DNA of 64,000 nt from Spinellus fusiger (lineage: Eukaryota; Mucoromycota; Mucoromycetes; Mucorales; Phycomycetaceae): the NCBI GenBank assembly GCA_025094145.1, contig JALLLS010000005.1, positions 620,001 through 684,000 on the forward strand, given 5' to 3'. Position numbers and translations under genes: made by a program. Shown in pieces: positions 1-12,574 of this stretch. Below the pieces are notes generated by a model, which saw nothing but the letters and a program-made list of their open reading frames with translations, had not been told where the DNA came from and made no database searches. Each line of letters opens with the position of its first letter. Positions within the stretch are counted from its first letter, which is position 1.

Positions 1-2
1 TG

Positions 3-18
3 ACTGTACTAGTGTGGT
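3..18. repeat. Target-site duplication (left) of LINE copy 1
   Basis: Sixteen bases here (ACTGTACTAGTGTGGT) recur exactly at 807-822 and flank the LINE fragment between them. This is the expected footprint of target-primed reverse transcription. The first six bases also match the conserved LINE 3' end in other copies, so the true duplication may be a few bases shorter. Confidence 0.7.
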
Positions 19-806
19 AGAATAGGACGGGCTCACAACCCTCCTAAATATCCATTAAAAGTAGCTTATCTTGAACGTCTTCAAAGTGAAATTACTAGTC
101 TAGTACGTGGCAAGAATCCGCTGGTGACGGTAGCCCGTGGACTATGTAGACCTGTTTGGGATCCAATTCTTCTACTACCGTGTACGCGCAAAGAAAGACA
201 TCGTCTACTAAAATGGAGGATTGCTTGGTTACCACCAACACCTTCAGTTCCTTGCCAATGTGGCCACCCATCTGCCAATCGGGACCACTTTCTCACTTGC
301 ACATTTGTTGAGCGGGAACGCCAACGCCGCCATAGAGTGCAAAGACTCCTGCAGCAACAGACGCTGTATCTTCACTTCTCCTCCGATCTCTCCTCTACCA
401 CCCATTCTTAACCCGTTTAGCAAAGCCAGAAGCTGCTAGTGTAGTTGCTGTATTTGTGTCCTCAGGATTGTCCGAGTTGCTCTAAGTATCCCTCGTTGGA
501 TTTCGAATCGCCACAGGATGACGGTTATCTTTTTGGTGTCCTGGTTTCCTTGCTGACTTTATGGCCTTTTGGATGTCTATTCATAATTCTCATTTTACCA
601 TCATTTCTCATTTTTCATCATTTTTCCCTCATCTGAGGTTTTGTATTTCTCGGTCCTTCTGTTTCCCATTCATTTGCATTCTTTTTTTCACTTTCGTATT
701 TGAAGTGTTTTAATGTTTATTCTATTTTTTCAAAAGTTCTCATAGGGTGGCTAACATGCCCAATGCGCGAATAGCAATCAACACCCACAAATAAAAAATA
801 CTTTGA
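19..806 (+). mobile_element. 5'-truncated LINE (non-LTR retrotransposon), copy 1
   Basis: One reading frame is open from about 13 to the stop at 411. It encodes the C-terminal tail of a LINE ORF2-type reverse transcriptase. The diagnostic part is the zinc knuckle CQCG-x7-H-x3-C (CQCGHPSANRDHFLTC), preceded by a basic region (KERHRLLKWR). About 390 bases of 3' UTR follow, ending in an A-rich tail (AATAAAAAATACTTTGAAC). Near-copies lie at about 10440-11228 and 48168-48594, and a diverged tail at about 14840-15102. Relative to the 10.4 kb copy it lacks about 225 bases just after the zinc knuckle. It is flanked by a 16-base direct repeat, so it is a truncated, dead insertion. Confidence 0.8.
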
Positions 807-822
807 ACTGTACTAGTGTGGT
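807..822. repeat. Target-site duplication (right) of LINE copy 1
   Basis: Exact repeat of bases 3-18, immediately after the A-rich LINE tail. Confidence 0.7.
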
Positions 823-1018
823 GTACCCTGGCCTTAGGATCAACAGCCTAATAAGTGTCATTGAATTCAGGGATCCTATCCTGAGACGATACTCCGAGTT
901 GAGTGTGAACCTTTTTTGTTTGTATATATTAACTCTCCGTTTCATTAGTTTTTGATTCTGAATTCAAAGAAATACTCTGTCCAATAGAATATGAATATCT
1001 ACATTATTCTTTGATCGG

Positions 1019-2498
1019 ACACACCCAAAGATTTTTCCGGTTTTTAATCAGTGATATAATCATCCCTTTACGTCCATCCCATATTTGTCTTTTTATGGAA
1101 CCGTGTTTAAAATCAAAGTTTTGCAAGTATTCAAATTATTATTTTCTTTTGTAGTATACTGTCGTCTTTGATCTTAGGTATCAAAGGAAATCCTGACAGT
1201 TAAACATGTAGTGGAGCTCTGGTCTTTATTCATTCAATTAAATACTTCTTTATACTATTATCTAAGCACCAGTTCTGCTAACTTAGGATATAATAATTAC
1301 ATCTTCAAGACGAGTTATCTTTTAGTCTAATTCCAACTGTTCACCTTTCTTTTTCCAGTTGGCTTCTTCACTAAAGATGTCATTATCCATAGAAAGAAAG
1401 TGACATCACGACAATACCTCAGTATCAAATTGTATTATCAGTGAAATATATTGTTGATGAATAAAATTGTTTATTGTAATAGTATAGCTAATACTATATT
1501 ATGTACTATAGCTACTGCATAAGTGCATTCCCTCATAGCAATAGAATATGTACCCTAAAAGCCTTGTGCTTTATCTTTAAGAGATAAATAAATATTCTCA
1601 GGAGCATACTCTAGACACTGTTGACCTTGTAGAAGACCACCTAAGACTAACTTGAGAAGAGTCTTTACTTGCCTAATAACAATACAATAAGTGTCTTGTG
1701 GAATACAATGAGCTCAAGCCCAGATGAAGACACTGCTTACCTTTTCATCTCTAAAATAGCCTTTGGTGGTGTCTATCACTTCCTTCTATTGTTTTTATTT
1801 GTTAATAATAGCATATTACCTTACTCAGTTATGCTCATCTGAACAATTAATTAGGTGTTAAGTTGTATATGTGGTGTGGGGAATAACAAAAGGAGGGGAT
1901 TATCAAAACAAATAATAATTTTATCTCTATTCTGGTGGGGTATACACTAGCCTCTACTCATAAAATTCACAAGTCAAACAATTCACATTCTATTTATCTT
2001 GAGCCTAAAGTTCAGTATTAGAAATAATATCTTGTTCTCACTAAGTACTATTGTTAATACCAGTTACAATGAGATAGTTGAGGTTATTATGAATTTTAAG
2101 TCAATGAATGACTATACAGTTCTCAATTTAAGTGATTTTGGCTCTCTCTTTTGGACAATGACCACTAGAACTAATTCCGTGTATCCTACAATAAATCTTT
2201 CTCAAACAGTGTTATACTACAAATACCATGGGCCTAAGGATAACAAATTATGTTGAGAAGAATATCAGTGACTGAGTTGTAATATTGGGGCGATTATGGT
2301 TCTATTTCTTATCTTTACAGCCAATTTTATACATTTTAATTGTAAAGTCAATAACTATTGCTATAATGGGCAAGTAGAGTTTGAAATAGCTCATTTAGAC
2401 ATCGAAAAGGCATTTTAAAACACATTAGCCAACCATAAGAATATTGCAATTTTATTCTCAGGATATTTTCTTTTATATCCCAAAAATCTTCTGGTGTC
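1019..2498 (-). mobile_element. Non-autonomous TIR transposon, family copy A (reversed)
   Basis: The ends are imperfect inverted repeats: ACACACCCAAAGATTTTT at 1019 and, read on the minus strand from 2498, GACACCAGAAGATTTTT. Long blocks of the interior are the reverse complement of 61394-62574 and of parts of 46880-49010. Examples are the block around 1560-1860 and the end-proximal GGGATATAAAAG near 2480. No transposase or other credible coding sequence is visible. The 85-residue ORF at 1999-2256 lies in DNA conserved only as repeat and is not a gene. It is probably a deletion derivative of a larger element such as the copy at 46.9 kb. Confidence 0.7.
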
Positions 2499-5400
2499 TA
2501 GTGTAGAAAATTGCTTAATTGGAGATAAAATTAAGAAATGAAAAAATGTGAAGTTTAAATGTCAGACATTCTCTAACAATTATTATCTTTGATTTTAAAA
2601 AAAAGATAGATGGGATATATGCTCCAAATCATTAATATATTATTTTTGCTGATAATACTAAATAACATTGGATAATTTATTATTATTATTAAATAAAGTG
2701 AATTTGTTCATGTAATCTTGATAAAAAAAGAAAAAAAAAAGTAAAGCATCACTTGTAAGAACGTATTTTTTTCTATAATGTTTGTTTGATAGATACACTA
2801 AGTTAATATAATAAAAGGAAGAACAAGAAAGTTACAGAAAAGAATACTTCAGCTATTTCCTTTTCTATTCTATTTTGCCTGTTTAGAACTACAATAGAAA
2901 GCTAAACATACTACTTTTTAATTTAAATTCGCTCTTATAGATAAAGATTGGCTCCATGGTTACTCTTCATGAATAGCCTATAGGCCTACACAGTTAAATA
3001 GTATAATCAGAACCTGTCAAATCAATGAAAAGAAGTTATGTAAATAGGAAATAATGTTTTCTGAGCAATTGTGTAATTTTTGAAAAAGTAAATTGATATA
3101 TTCGATAGATAAAAGATACTTCTTTACACTTTGTAATTATAAATATAATTCTTATTTTTTTGAATAAAAAATTAGGCTGACATTCTAATGTGTTTTTAAA
3201 GAATTAGTGTCAGATACACGTTTACATTTAGTTTTCAAGAAATCCAATAAGTAAAGACCCTGGGAATTTGTATTTAATAATTCAAGGTTAGCTAATTAGG
3301 CTGAGTACAGCCAAGCCGAGCTAGGACGTCACTCTGATACTTATCCACTGCCTTCAAAGAATTAATAAAGTTTGTTTCATTGGTATGAGCATATATTTGT
3401 GCCGCGCCTCATAATGTGTCGGCCTATTCAAGAAAGAATATTTATAAAAATAAAAATAAAAAGGTATAGGAATAAAACTGTATTCGGTTCCTATCATTGG
3501 TTCCTATAAGCTTCAAGTAAGACAATGGTGAAAAATGATCTATAAGCTATCGGAGTTATTCAACAGGATTTTGAAGACTGTAATCACACACTCCTATACT
3601 GATTGTTCTTAAAAAAATAGTATAAAGATGAGATAGTTGGTCTCAGTGCATTACTATTCGTTGTTTGTCTTGAAGCAAATAAACTTCAATACTACCAACA
3701 CTACTAAACTATCAAAAAATGTCAGTTTATGAAAGCAACGTGATCTTTGAATCTCAGTAATGGATTTTAAATGTCACGTGAAGTGGCCTTGAAGGTTCTT
3801 TCTATTACTGTCAATATTTTATCATAATAGATTGATCTTTCAATTTTGATCTAAATATGCTATTTCTCGTGGTGGGATTCACACTATAGACTCTCGAATC
3901 GATATTTTATTTTAAGGTAAGCAAGGTTTTGCATTAATAACTAACTTTGGATACAGAATATCACATCAAATATAAATATAAATACGTACTTAAAAAATAG
4001 TATACTAAGTTAGGCTGAAAACAAGTCAGAAATGAATGACTTTCTTGAACATCAAAAGTTTTTAATAAGCTTGCTTTACAAAATGAAGTCAGTTAGTAAG
4101 CAGCAAGCTATGACAGAAAACTGTTACACGATATGTATGTGTTGCATATTTCTCTACTACAAGGATATTCCGACCATATTTTTGTTTGAGAATTGATTAG
4201 TTTCACATATTGAATCTGCCAAGTGATTTTATTTCTTTTAACCTTTGTATTGTAGCCATTTTTTAATAGATAGCTACTGGGCAGGCCACCAAGTGAATCC
4301 AAATTAATTTTTTAGTTTATATACTGTTTGTGGAATAGCAAATGTGTAACAAAAGAAAAAGGAAAAAGAATACTGTGATTGACATGGAATGTTGCGATCG
4401 CAGTTATTTTAGAACTTCTTCTTTCGTACTATTTTTCTTCTCATTTCTCGATTGTCGCAAGTAAGAAAATGAGGAATATAAGGAACATAAAGCAATACTA
4501 GTCACCCTGTAGTTCTAAGGTTAGATAGAGCAAATCAGACTTTTTATTATTATTGAATATATCTATGGATTTCTTGGCATAACTGGGAATTTGTTCTCAT
4601 AAAGAATTTATCTTGGTAATATTAGAAGAAATAAAACGTGTAGAATTAGAGCTCATTGTCGTTGTTTATTATTTACAGAGGTGTTTATAGGTTTCCTTGG
4701 TTGTTGTAACTTAATGATAAATATGTTTTACTGCCTAAATAAAGCCAGTTTCTATCTATAATATTTTTAATCAGTCTAGGATTCACTAAGCTTTTTCATC
4801 AGTAATATAAAAACGGGTCTATGCGCTGGAATTATAATCATTGAATAAGGATAGCAAGTCTATGTATTACATTGATTTACTTTTATGGTATTATCAGTGA
4901 CTGTCACTCGAAGTGGATGTTTACTTGTTTTCAAAGAAAGCAAAATCAATACTCCTGGCCAATCCTTTGGTAGGTATTACGAGCATTATAGAAATTATGG
5001 TCAAAAATGGTAAACTTCTTCATGATAACATTTCACTAAAATCAGAAGTGTGAGACAAAAATATCTGCGAGCACTCATTTTCTTAGGCATCAGTAGCTTA
5101 CTTTTACTTTTAAATGTACTTTTATATATAATTTGGCACATCTAAAAATATTTAATGGTGACTAGTAAACATAATAACGAGTTTGTCTTTCCAAATAAAA
5201 CTAATATAGGTTAGACAGTTCTGAAGGTAGAAATATACCAAAAACATAATCAATTCAGACTATTACTCATCAATACATAGAGTGAATAGTGTAATAGTAA
5301 AATATCCCTATATCCTATTTTTGAGATAAAACTTTTTATCCTGATAAAATTATTTATATAGTCGGTTATAAAATTTACTAAATAAGACGCTGTTATATTC

Positions 5401-5829
5401 TGCCATAGTCATGAGAGACATTTAATACTACTGTTAAAAAAAAGATCTCAGCTACAGAATATAATAAAGAAAAAATTAAAGCATAACTAATTCGATACAC
5501 TTGGTAATACGAACTTCATTCATGTCAATGGCGTCTCTACAAATATAAGGCACTTTAGAGTTTATGCTATGTCAACAAATAAAGAATATTCCTTTTACAG
5601 TATGCACTCGATGAGCGTATTCGATATAGAGTGATTTATACTAATTCCGTTTCAGGCGCACTGAGAAGTACATTCAATATAAGGTAATATTCCATTGTAC
5701 TATAATAAGTGAGTCAGCTAATATATACGTCAGTCATTGCGCAGCTTAGTTAAAAAAGGGCATTTATATCGATCCTCTTTCACTTTCTTATACTTCAATC
5801 TTCTTCACTTTTATTTTTACATATATTTA
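2499..5829. other. AT-rich gene-free DNA upstream of the permease
   Basis: About 3.3 kb with no coding sequence that I can support; small ORFs look random. Two compositional islands stand out. One, around 3300-3420, is GC-richer and followed by an A-rich tail, resembling a SINE or LTR remnant. The other, around 3590-3715, ends in an AATAAA-type run and a repeated CTACCAACACTACTAA string. Neither could be assigned to a family. Confidence 0.5.
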
Positions 5830-8065
5830 ATGGATAATACAACGTCGAAAGTCGAAATCATAGGCATATCAGAAAAAATGAGGATTGATTCAGAAACATT
5901 CGAATTAAACAAAGAATGCAACATCACAGAGAGCACCTTAGAAAGTCAAGACCTCGACGAATCTGAATTAAAACGAAAACTTAAAGCACGACATCTCACT
6001 GTAAGCACATTTACCGAGAGATCTTCAATACAAACCAACGAAAATTCAACGAAAATTCAACGAAGTTTTATTATGTTATTTAGATGATATCTCTAGGAGG
6101 TGTTATTGGACATGGTCTCTTTTTATCGTCAGGTGGAACTCTAGCTGAGGCTGGCCCAGCTGGAGCTTTAATGGCATACGCTATTGTTGGATTTATCATC
6201 TACTGGGTCACTCTTTCCCTTGGTGAAATGGCTACTTATATCCCAGTCTCAGGATCATTCACAATATTTTGTCGGCGATTTGTCGATGAGTCTTTTGGAG
6301 CTGCAGTTGGCTGGAATTATTGGTAGGAACTCCCACCACAGATGATTAGAAATTGTATTAATCTATATCAATAGGGCAGGCTGGTCTATTGTCGTTGCAA
6401 GTGAATTGACAGGTAAATTAATTATTCACTTTGTACAAGACCAATCAGCTTGTTTTTAGAGTATAATTATACTGTTGTTTTTTCTTTTACTTATTTCTTT
6501 TTATATATGAATATGTATTGATAGCTTTACCAGTCTTGATGGCATTTTGGACAGACAAAATCCCTGCATGGGCCTGTAAGTAACTTAAGAATATTAATGT
6601 TTAAATACAAATTACTGATCATTGTACTATTAGGGTCTGGAGCTTGGCTTATTGTAATCTTCTTACTTAATCTGGCGGGAACAAGGGTATACGGTGAAAC
6701 TGAATACTGGCTCAGTATGGTAATGAATACACCTAACAAAAAATTAGTGTGACTAACATACAGTTAGATAAAAATTTTAACCATAATTATTTTTATCGTT
6801 GTCGGTTCATTTACCTCGGGCGGACTCATTGGGTAGGTGACTGAAGATGAAAAAAAAGTACTAACTGTGCCTACTATTCAGAAATGAAGTCTACGGTCTT
6901 AAGTACTGGAGCATGCCTGGTGCATTTGCTAATGGTCCGTTAGGCGTGATCAATGCGCTTGTGTTAGCTTCATTTTCCATGCAAGGTGCTGAGATGGTTG
7001 GTATTGCTGCTGGCGAGTCCGCGAATCCCCGAAAAGTAAGCTTGCACATATTGTATTAGCCTATGCTAAGTTTGTACTATAGGATGTACCTATTGCAACT
7101 CGCAATGTATTTTATCGCCTTGTTTTTATTTACATTGGAACAAGTATGTACGATAAGTATGATATGAAGCTTATTTGAACTATTTTATTATAGTGTTTGT
7201 TATTGGCATGATTATTCCATACAATGATCCTCTTAACATAACCGATTGTACTGGATCAGCCTCTGTATCTCCTTTTACTATTGTATTTCAAAAGAGCGGG
7301 CTGAATAGCGTGGCTCATGTCATAAATGCAGTTGTTTTGGTTACAGTAAGTTTTACTTATGTAGGACTGAAAGTCTAATACTTCATAATAGGTTGTCTCT
7401 TGTGCTAACAGTGGCATGTATGTGGCCACTCGTACTTTATGCACTCTTTCTCAAGAAAACATAGCACCCTCAAAATTAAGTATGTAATCAAACACTGTTA
7501 AAGATATTTTACTGATTAAATTTTAGGCTACATTACTAGTCGTGGCGTCCCTATTTACGCCCTTATAGCTACCACCTGCATTAGCTTGGTTGCCATTGCT
7601 ACCTCTTTCCTTCCCGGAAGAAGTCTATTCTTTATTCTTGTTAAACTATCAGGTGTCTCTATTTTCATATCCTGGGGCGGCATCTGCTGTGCTCATTACC
7701 GCTTTCGCAAGGCCTATCTCCGTCAAAAATACAGACTATCAGATCTACCTTTTGTTGCTCATGCACACCCCTTTGGTGATTTGTTTAGCATGGCTGCCTG
7801 TATAGTCGTTTGTTTGGTATCCGGCCGTCCTTACTTCAGCCCTGTCAACATCCTTGGTTTGGTTGGCCATTATGGAGGCTTAATCTTATTCTTACTCGGA
7901 CTGATTATTGCCAAACTATGGACAAAATCAGAAATCATTCCCATTGACCAAATTGACCTCGACTCTGGACGTGTTGACAGCGACTTTAATGACTTTGAGA
8001 ACGAATTGACAATAGAGTCCTGGTATAAGCGTTGGAAAAGAAGTATAATCACTTTTATTGTATAA
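5830..8065 (+). CDS. Amino-acid permease (APC superfamily, fungal YAT-type)
   Basis: Plasma-membrane proton/amino-acid symporter of the fungal AAT/YAT family, read across about nine short introns. Exon 1 (5830-6000) ends in RHLT and joins the family signature MISLGGVIGHGLFLSSG at 6084. Following exons give WNYW-AGWSIVVASELT, a conserved NLAGTRVYGETEYWLS block, an SGGLIG segment, then SMQGAEMVGIAAGES near 7000. That block is the unwound substrate-binding helix region of the family. The last exons supply membrane segments to a basic tail (KRWKRS) and the stop at 8063-8065. Hydrophobic segments fit a 12-TM fold. The ATG at 5830 is preferred over the upstream in-frame 5737 start because it opens with a typical acidic cytosolic N terminus. 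Substrate specificity cannot be read from the sequence. Confidence 0.88.
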
Positions 8066-9224
8066 GCTGCGTTTACACACTGTATTACTAGACCAAAAAA
8101 AAACACTGCATACTGTTCATATTTATTATTTCTATCATCATGTTCATATTTATTACTGTTAGATATACTTTGCTTTAGCAATTAATTTATAAATACTTTT
8201 AATTATAAATACAAATTTTACCTGTGTCATTGATTATCTATACTTTATTGGACCCAATTGATATATGTTTACATCTTAATTTGACAATGTAGACTTATGT
8301 TTCTAATATACTATTTATATATTTTAATCTTGAACTCAATAAGATGAATGATAGACATGACTAACAAACAAAGATAGCCCTGAGAAATATTAGTTAAAAA
8401 TAATTGTTATAAAAAAGCATATGAGTAATCTATTACTATTGGCCATAAGGGTACTATTGCTGTAGATGGTGGTGTTGGTCATAGCAGATTAGTTATTTCC
8501 TCACATGGTAAACTCTACCATTAGTGTGAGAATTACTAAAAATAGTAGCTGTTATTATGTTACCCCATAATATGGTTTACAAGATTACAACTCGGGTGAA
8601 GGAGATCAGAATTTATGCAGTAATGTTTGGCAGTTTCCTAACCAATATCAAAGCTTAATTCTTTTATAGCATATCTATTTCGATAATAATGTATAAAGTT
8701 GAGTGGACTCTTTATACAGTATTGATGTATCAGGAAATATTTTAGTTTCTCTTGTCAGATTATGAAAGTGAATTTTATGAAACTGCATAGATTTGTATAC
8801 CCTTGTTAGACTTTAAATCGAGATAGATTTCAATCTATTCATCTAAATTTCTTAAAGTAAAATAATGACATCTCTACTGTGCTTGTAGATACAAAAATAA
8901 TGGTGTATGACTTGACATATTCTAATGGAAAAATCTTGATAATAATAATAAAGTTCTATGCATTGATCTAGATATGCAAGATAAGGGCTAGATCTTCACA
9001 ATTTTCCAAACCAAATGAGAGAAGTATATCTGTTTTAGACCAATGTATCGAGATCACCTGCAATAATTGATTTATACAGTGTCCAGTGTAAATACTATAA
9101 TTTTTTTTCCGATATAATTCTTGTATAGGGAAATACTTATTGTTTGTCATAAAAACACACATTAAACACACATTAGAGAATTGAAAGTTAGATGAAGTAT
9201 AAAAAAGGTCAAAAGGATAATATA
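8066..9224. other. AT-rich intergenic DNA with a possible RCC1-like remnant
   Basis: No intact gene. Around 8440-8540 the plus strand reads a short stretch (GTIAVDGGVGHSRLVISS, then GKLYH-stop-CENY) that resembles one RCC1 propeller repeat ending in GKLY-x-WGEN, interrupted by a stop. It is too short to be sure and may be chance. Confidence 0.3.
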
Positions 9225-10330
9225 TACAAATTTATTGGGTGGAAATCCTTAGTATTTAGTGTTTCCACCCTTGGCCTCTATAACAGCCCTACATCTCCGA
9301 TGCATGCTGGCAATGTGGTTGTTGGTAACCACCTTGAGAATCTTGTCCCATTCCTGGACCAGGAGAGCCTTCAGATCCTGGAGAGTGCTTGTTGGGGTCA
9401 TCCTCTTTCGAACTACTCTATCCAGCTCCTCCCAAAGATGCTATATTGGGTTCATGTCAGGGCTCTGAGAGGACCACCCTCTATCGTGACAATACCCCTC
9501 TCATCCTTCCATTTGCTAGTCTCCTTACTAGTATGGCAATTGGCATTGTCCTATTGAAGAACATAGCCTACCACTGGATTCAGTGCCGAAAGACAAGCCA
9601 ACTCGGGGTAATAGATCTTCTCTAAAATACTGGTGTATTTGGCACTATTAATGAACCCCTCCACCGTAACAAGTCTACCAACACCTTCACCAGAAAAGAA
9701 ACACCACACCATCACCCCACCACAACCAAACTTCATTGTTGACTTAACATTATTTGGGAGTAGCCCCTCCTTCTTCCTGTGCACTATTCTGGTACGGCTG
9801 TTGTTGCTCATTAGCTGGAACTTCGATTCATCGGACCAGATGACTGTCTTCCAGTCTTCATTTGTCCAATGAATGTAGGTCCTAGTCCAGGCAAGCCTCA
9901 ACTTCTTATGTTTAATGCTGATAGAGGGTTTCTTAACCACCCTGAAAGAAGAAAGGCCAATCTTCATGATTTTTCTAAAAGTGCTCATGCACACTTTGGT
10001 GGTCATCTGCTTGCAAAGTTGATCTATTGTCTGGAATAAATCCCTTTCTACTTTACATCCAACCTCTCTCTCTCTCGTTCTTCTCCGTCAGAATAGACCT
10101 GCTCCTAAAGCCCCTTCCTGATTTGAAGCAGTCAGTTTCCCTATATCTCTTCATGATAAGGCTGACAACGGAATTAATGACGCTAAACATGGCTGCAATG
10201 TCCACTTGTCTAGTGCCATGTTGAGTGGCCTCGTGTACAATGAGTTTACGAGTAAAATCATCAATATTCTTTTTCCTGTTTCCAATAGGCTTGGTGGTTT
10301 GTTCAGTGGTGTGAGAAATGATGAATGTTA
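9225..10330 (-). pseudogene. Decayed Tc1/mariner transposase, copy 1
   Basis: Minus-strand DDE transposase of the Tc1 superfamily, broken by frameshifts and stops. The N-terminal helix-turn-helix lies near 10085-10320 (NRKKNIDDFTRKLIVHEA, then HGTRQVDIAAMF). The central part at 9551-10006 contains WSDESKFQL (first catalytic Asp) and GGVMVWCFF. The C-terminal part (9240-9470) reads SQSPDMNPI-stop-HLWEELDRV, so the codon that should supply the third acidic residue is a TAG. The C-terminal end reads MHRRCRAVIEAKGG. A GGGTGGAAA/TTTCCACCC inverted repeat lies at the left edge. Clear TIRs were not found. It is certainly inactive. Confidence 0.85.
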
Positions 10331-10439
10331 TAGCGGAAAAAAAGAAATGAGGAATATGTAAAAAAAAAATAAGGTTTTTTGAGCAAAATTAAGGTCGAAA
10401 AATGAAAAAGGTTATAGAGTTTACACTGGACACTGTGTT

Positions 10440-11228
10440 GGTTTGTTCAGTTCCTTGCCAATGTGGTCACCCTTCGGCTAACAGGGACCACTTTCTCACA
10501 TTCACATACGTTGACCATGAACGCTCCACGTTCTTGTTCTTCTTAGTTCCTGCACTACCACAAGACGTTCATCCAATTGACTATTGTCTAAATCTTCTGC
10601 CGCGCACGGTTAAGTCTTTTGTTAAATGGCGATATCTCTGGCCCAGCTTTTTAATACTGCTGCAAGCCATTGATCGAGCCACGTCTACTCGAGACTTTAA
10701 GGTAGAGCCATCAGCTGGTATCTTGCTCATTGAGACTGCTGATGGGTGTGTCGAGCGGGAACGCCAACGCCGCCATAGAGTGCAAAAACTCCTTCAGCAA
10801 CAGATGCTGTATCCTCACTTTTCCTCCGATCTCTCTACCACTCATTCTTAACTCGTTTAGCAAAGCCAGAAGCTGCTAGTGTGGTTGCTACATATATTAT
10901 CAGGATTGTTTGAATTGCTCCAAGTATCCCTCGTTGGATTTCAAATCACCACAGGATGCCGGTTATCTTTTTGGTGTCCTGGTGTCCTTGCTGACTTAAT
11001 GGCCTTTTGGATGTCTATTCATAATTCTCATTTTACCATCATTTCTCATTTTCCATCATCTTTTCTCTCATTTGAGGTTTTGTGTTTCCTTCCTCTTTGC
11101 ATTTATTTTTTTCCACTTTTGTATTTGAAGTGTTTCTATGTATATCTTAATTGTTCAGAAGTTCTCATAGGGTGGCTAATATACCTAATGCGCGAATAGC
11201 AACCAACACCCAAAAATAAAAATACTTT
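10440..11228 (+). mobile_element. LINE fragment, copy 2
   Basis: Second copy of the LINE at 19-806. The frame 10402-10851 carries the same CQCGHPSANRDHFLT zinc knuckle and the same RQRRHRVQKLLQQQ tail. It has about 75 extra residues between them, absent from copy 1. The final Cys of the knuckle is replaced (FTY instead of CTF). The 3' UTR ends with AATAAAAATACTTTGAAC, as in the other copies. It abuts the decayed Tc1 copy upstream, and no clear target-site duplication was seen. Confidence 0.75.
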
Positions 11229-11299
11229 GAACTGTACACATACACCCACACCTAATTGAATTGAATATAAATATCAGAGCAAAATAGATAGGACATATT

Positions 11300-12570
11300 C
11301 AACATTAAATGAAACACTCCAAATTTGATCAAATACATTCAAACTTAAGCATAACAAAGCTTAATATTTTTATTTATCGAGAATAAAAAATAAAAATAGG
11401 AATTAATATCTTTTATGACCTCCTTTGGCATCAATCACAGCCTGACATCTATCTGTCATATTTTGAATTTATTGTTGTACAAGTTCAGTGCTAACACTCT
11501 CCCACTCTTCTGCAGGTAGAGCCTTCAAACATTCAACATTGGTAATAAATGCCCTTATTTCTTCAATTTGTCTTTCCAAGGCCCACCAGACGTTTTCAAT
11601 TGGGTTCAACTCAGGGAATCGTGAGGGCCATTACTCAAAGCCCCTAACTTGATGTGTCTCTTTCCACCATCTGGCATAGGCTCCAGTATGACAACTACCA
11701 CCATCTTCTTGTAACAGAAACTCACTGTTCTCTTTCTGATGCAATTCTATGAACCAAGGATGAAACTCATCAGCCAAAATTTTGATGTATTCGTCTTAGT
11801 TTACAGTACCATCAAAAAAGACTAATGCACCAACTTAAACCATTCAAAAACAGCTCCAAAGCATCACACCACCACCACCAAGTTGTGTTTTTGGAATACT
11901 ATGATTGGGATCATAATGTTTTCCAACTTTTATGATGATACGAGCACTTTCATCGTTTTTTTTCATGGTATACCTTGACTCATTAGACCAGATGACACCT
12001 CTCCACTAATCACTCGTTTAATTGACATGTTTCTTAGCTCAACAAAGCTGTTTCTCTTTCTTTTTTTTTGTTAAGGCTAGCTTGTAAACTGAAGAACATG
12101 ATCCGAACACTAAATGATTGTAGTAGCTGATAAGAGTGTTTCTACATATTTAAACATCAAATTATGACATTTCTAATTTCAGTAAATTTTATGAGGCAAA
12201 TAGACCCTTTCTAATTATACTTTTCAGGTTCATGGAGTTCCTCTCATTAACTATTTTTTTAGGTTTTTAATGACTCTTTAAACTTAATGGTGACCTTCGT
12301 TCTTTGATGTTCCTAATACTATTTCGAACTGTGGGTGTTTTCATCTAAACTACACTCACAATCATAGTCAACTTTAATCCAGCCTTAAACAGGCAATAAG
12401 TGTCCCCTCATTCTTTATATTTTGCTTTATTATATTTTCCATGGATGTGGGTTTCTAAAAAAATCTAGCATATGGTGTTGGTTTAAAGATATTTAGAAAG
12501 AAAAAGAGTTTTATACAAAAAAAAAAGGAATTATTATATTTTCGGCAAGTATTAAATTTAATTGGACATG
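11300..12570 (-). pseudogene. Decayed Tc1/mariner transposase, copy 2 (separate lineage)
   Basis: Minus-strand remnant whose reading frame must be pieced together across stops. From the C-terminal side it shows CQAVIDAKGGHKR, then EEWESVSTELVQQ, then WPSRFPELNPIENVWWALE, the third catalytic block of a DD34E Tc1 transposase. Further upstream HQKENSEFLLQEDGGS replaces the usual QQDNAPCH block. A mutated D-containing block and a His-rich run follow. It is not a copy of its neighbours: sequence and spacing differ. The ends are approximate, perhaps CTCCAAATTTGAT near 11310 and GTCCAATTAAATT near 12565. Inactive. Confidence 0.75.
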
Positions 12571-12574
12571 GCTG

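Noticed and set aside
1999..2256. 85-codon ORF in the first repeat
   Set aside because: Lies inside TIR element A, is not conserved as a frame in copy C, and has no protein features.
9192..9625. Plus-strand ORFs near 9.2-9.6 kb
   Set aside because: Reverse-strand shadows of the Tc1 transposase, which reads correctly on the minus strand.
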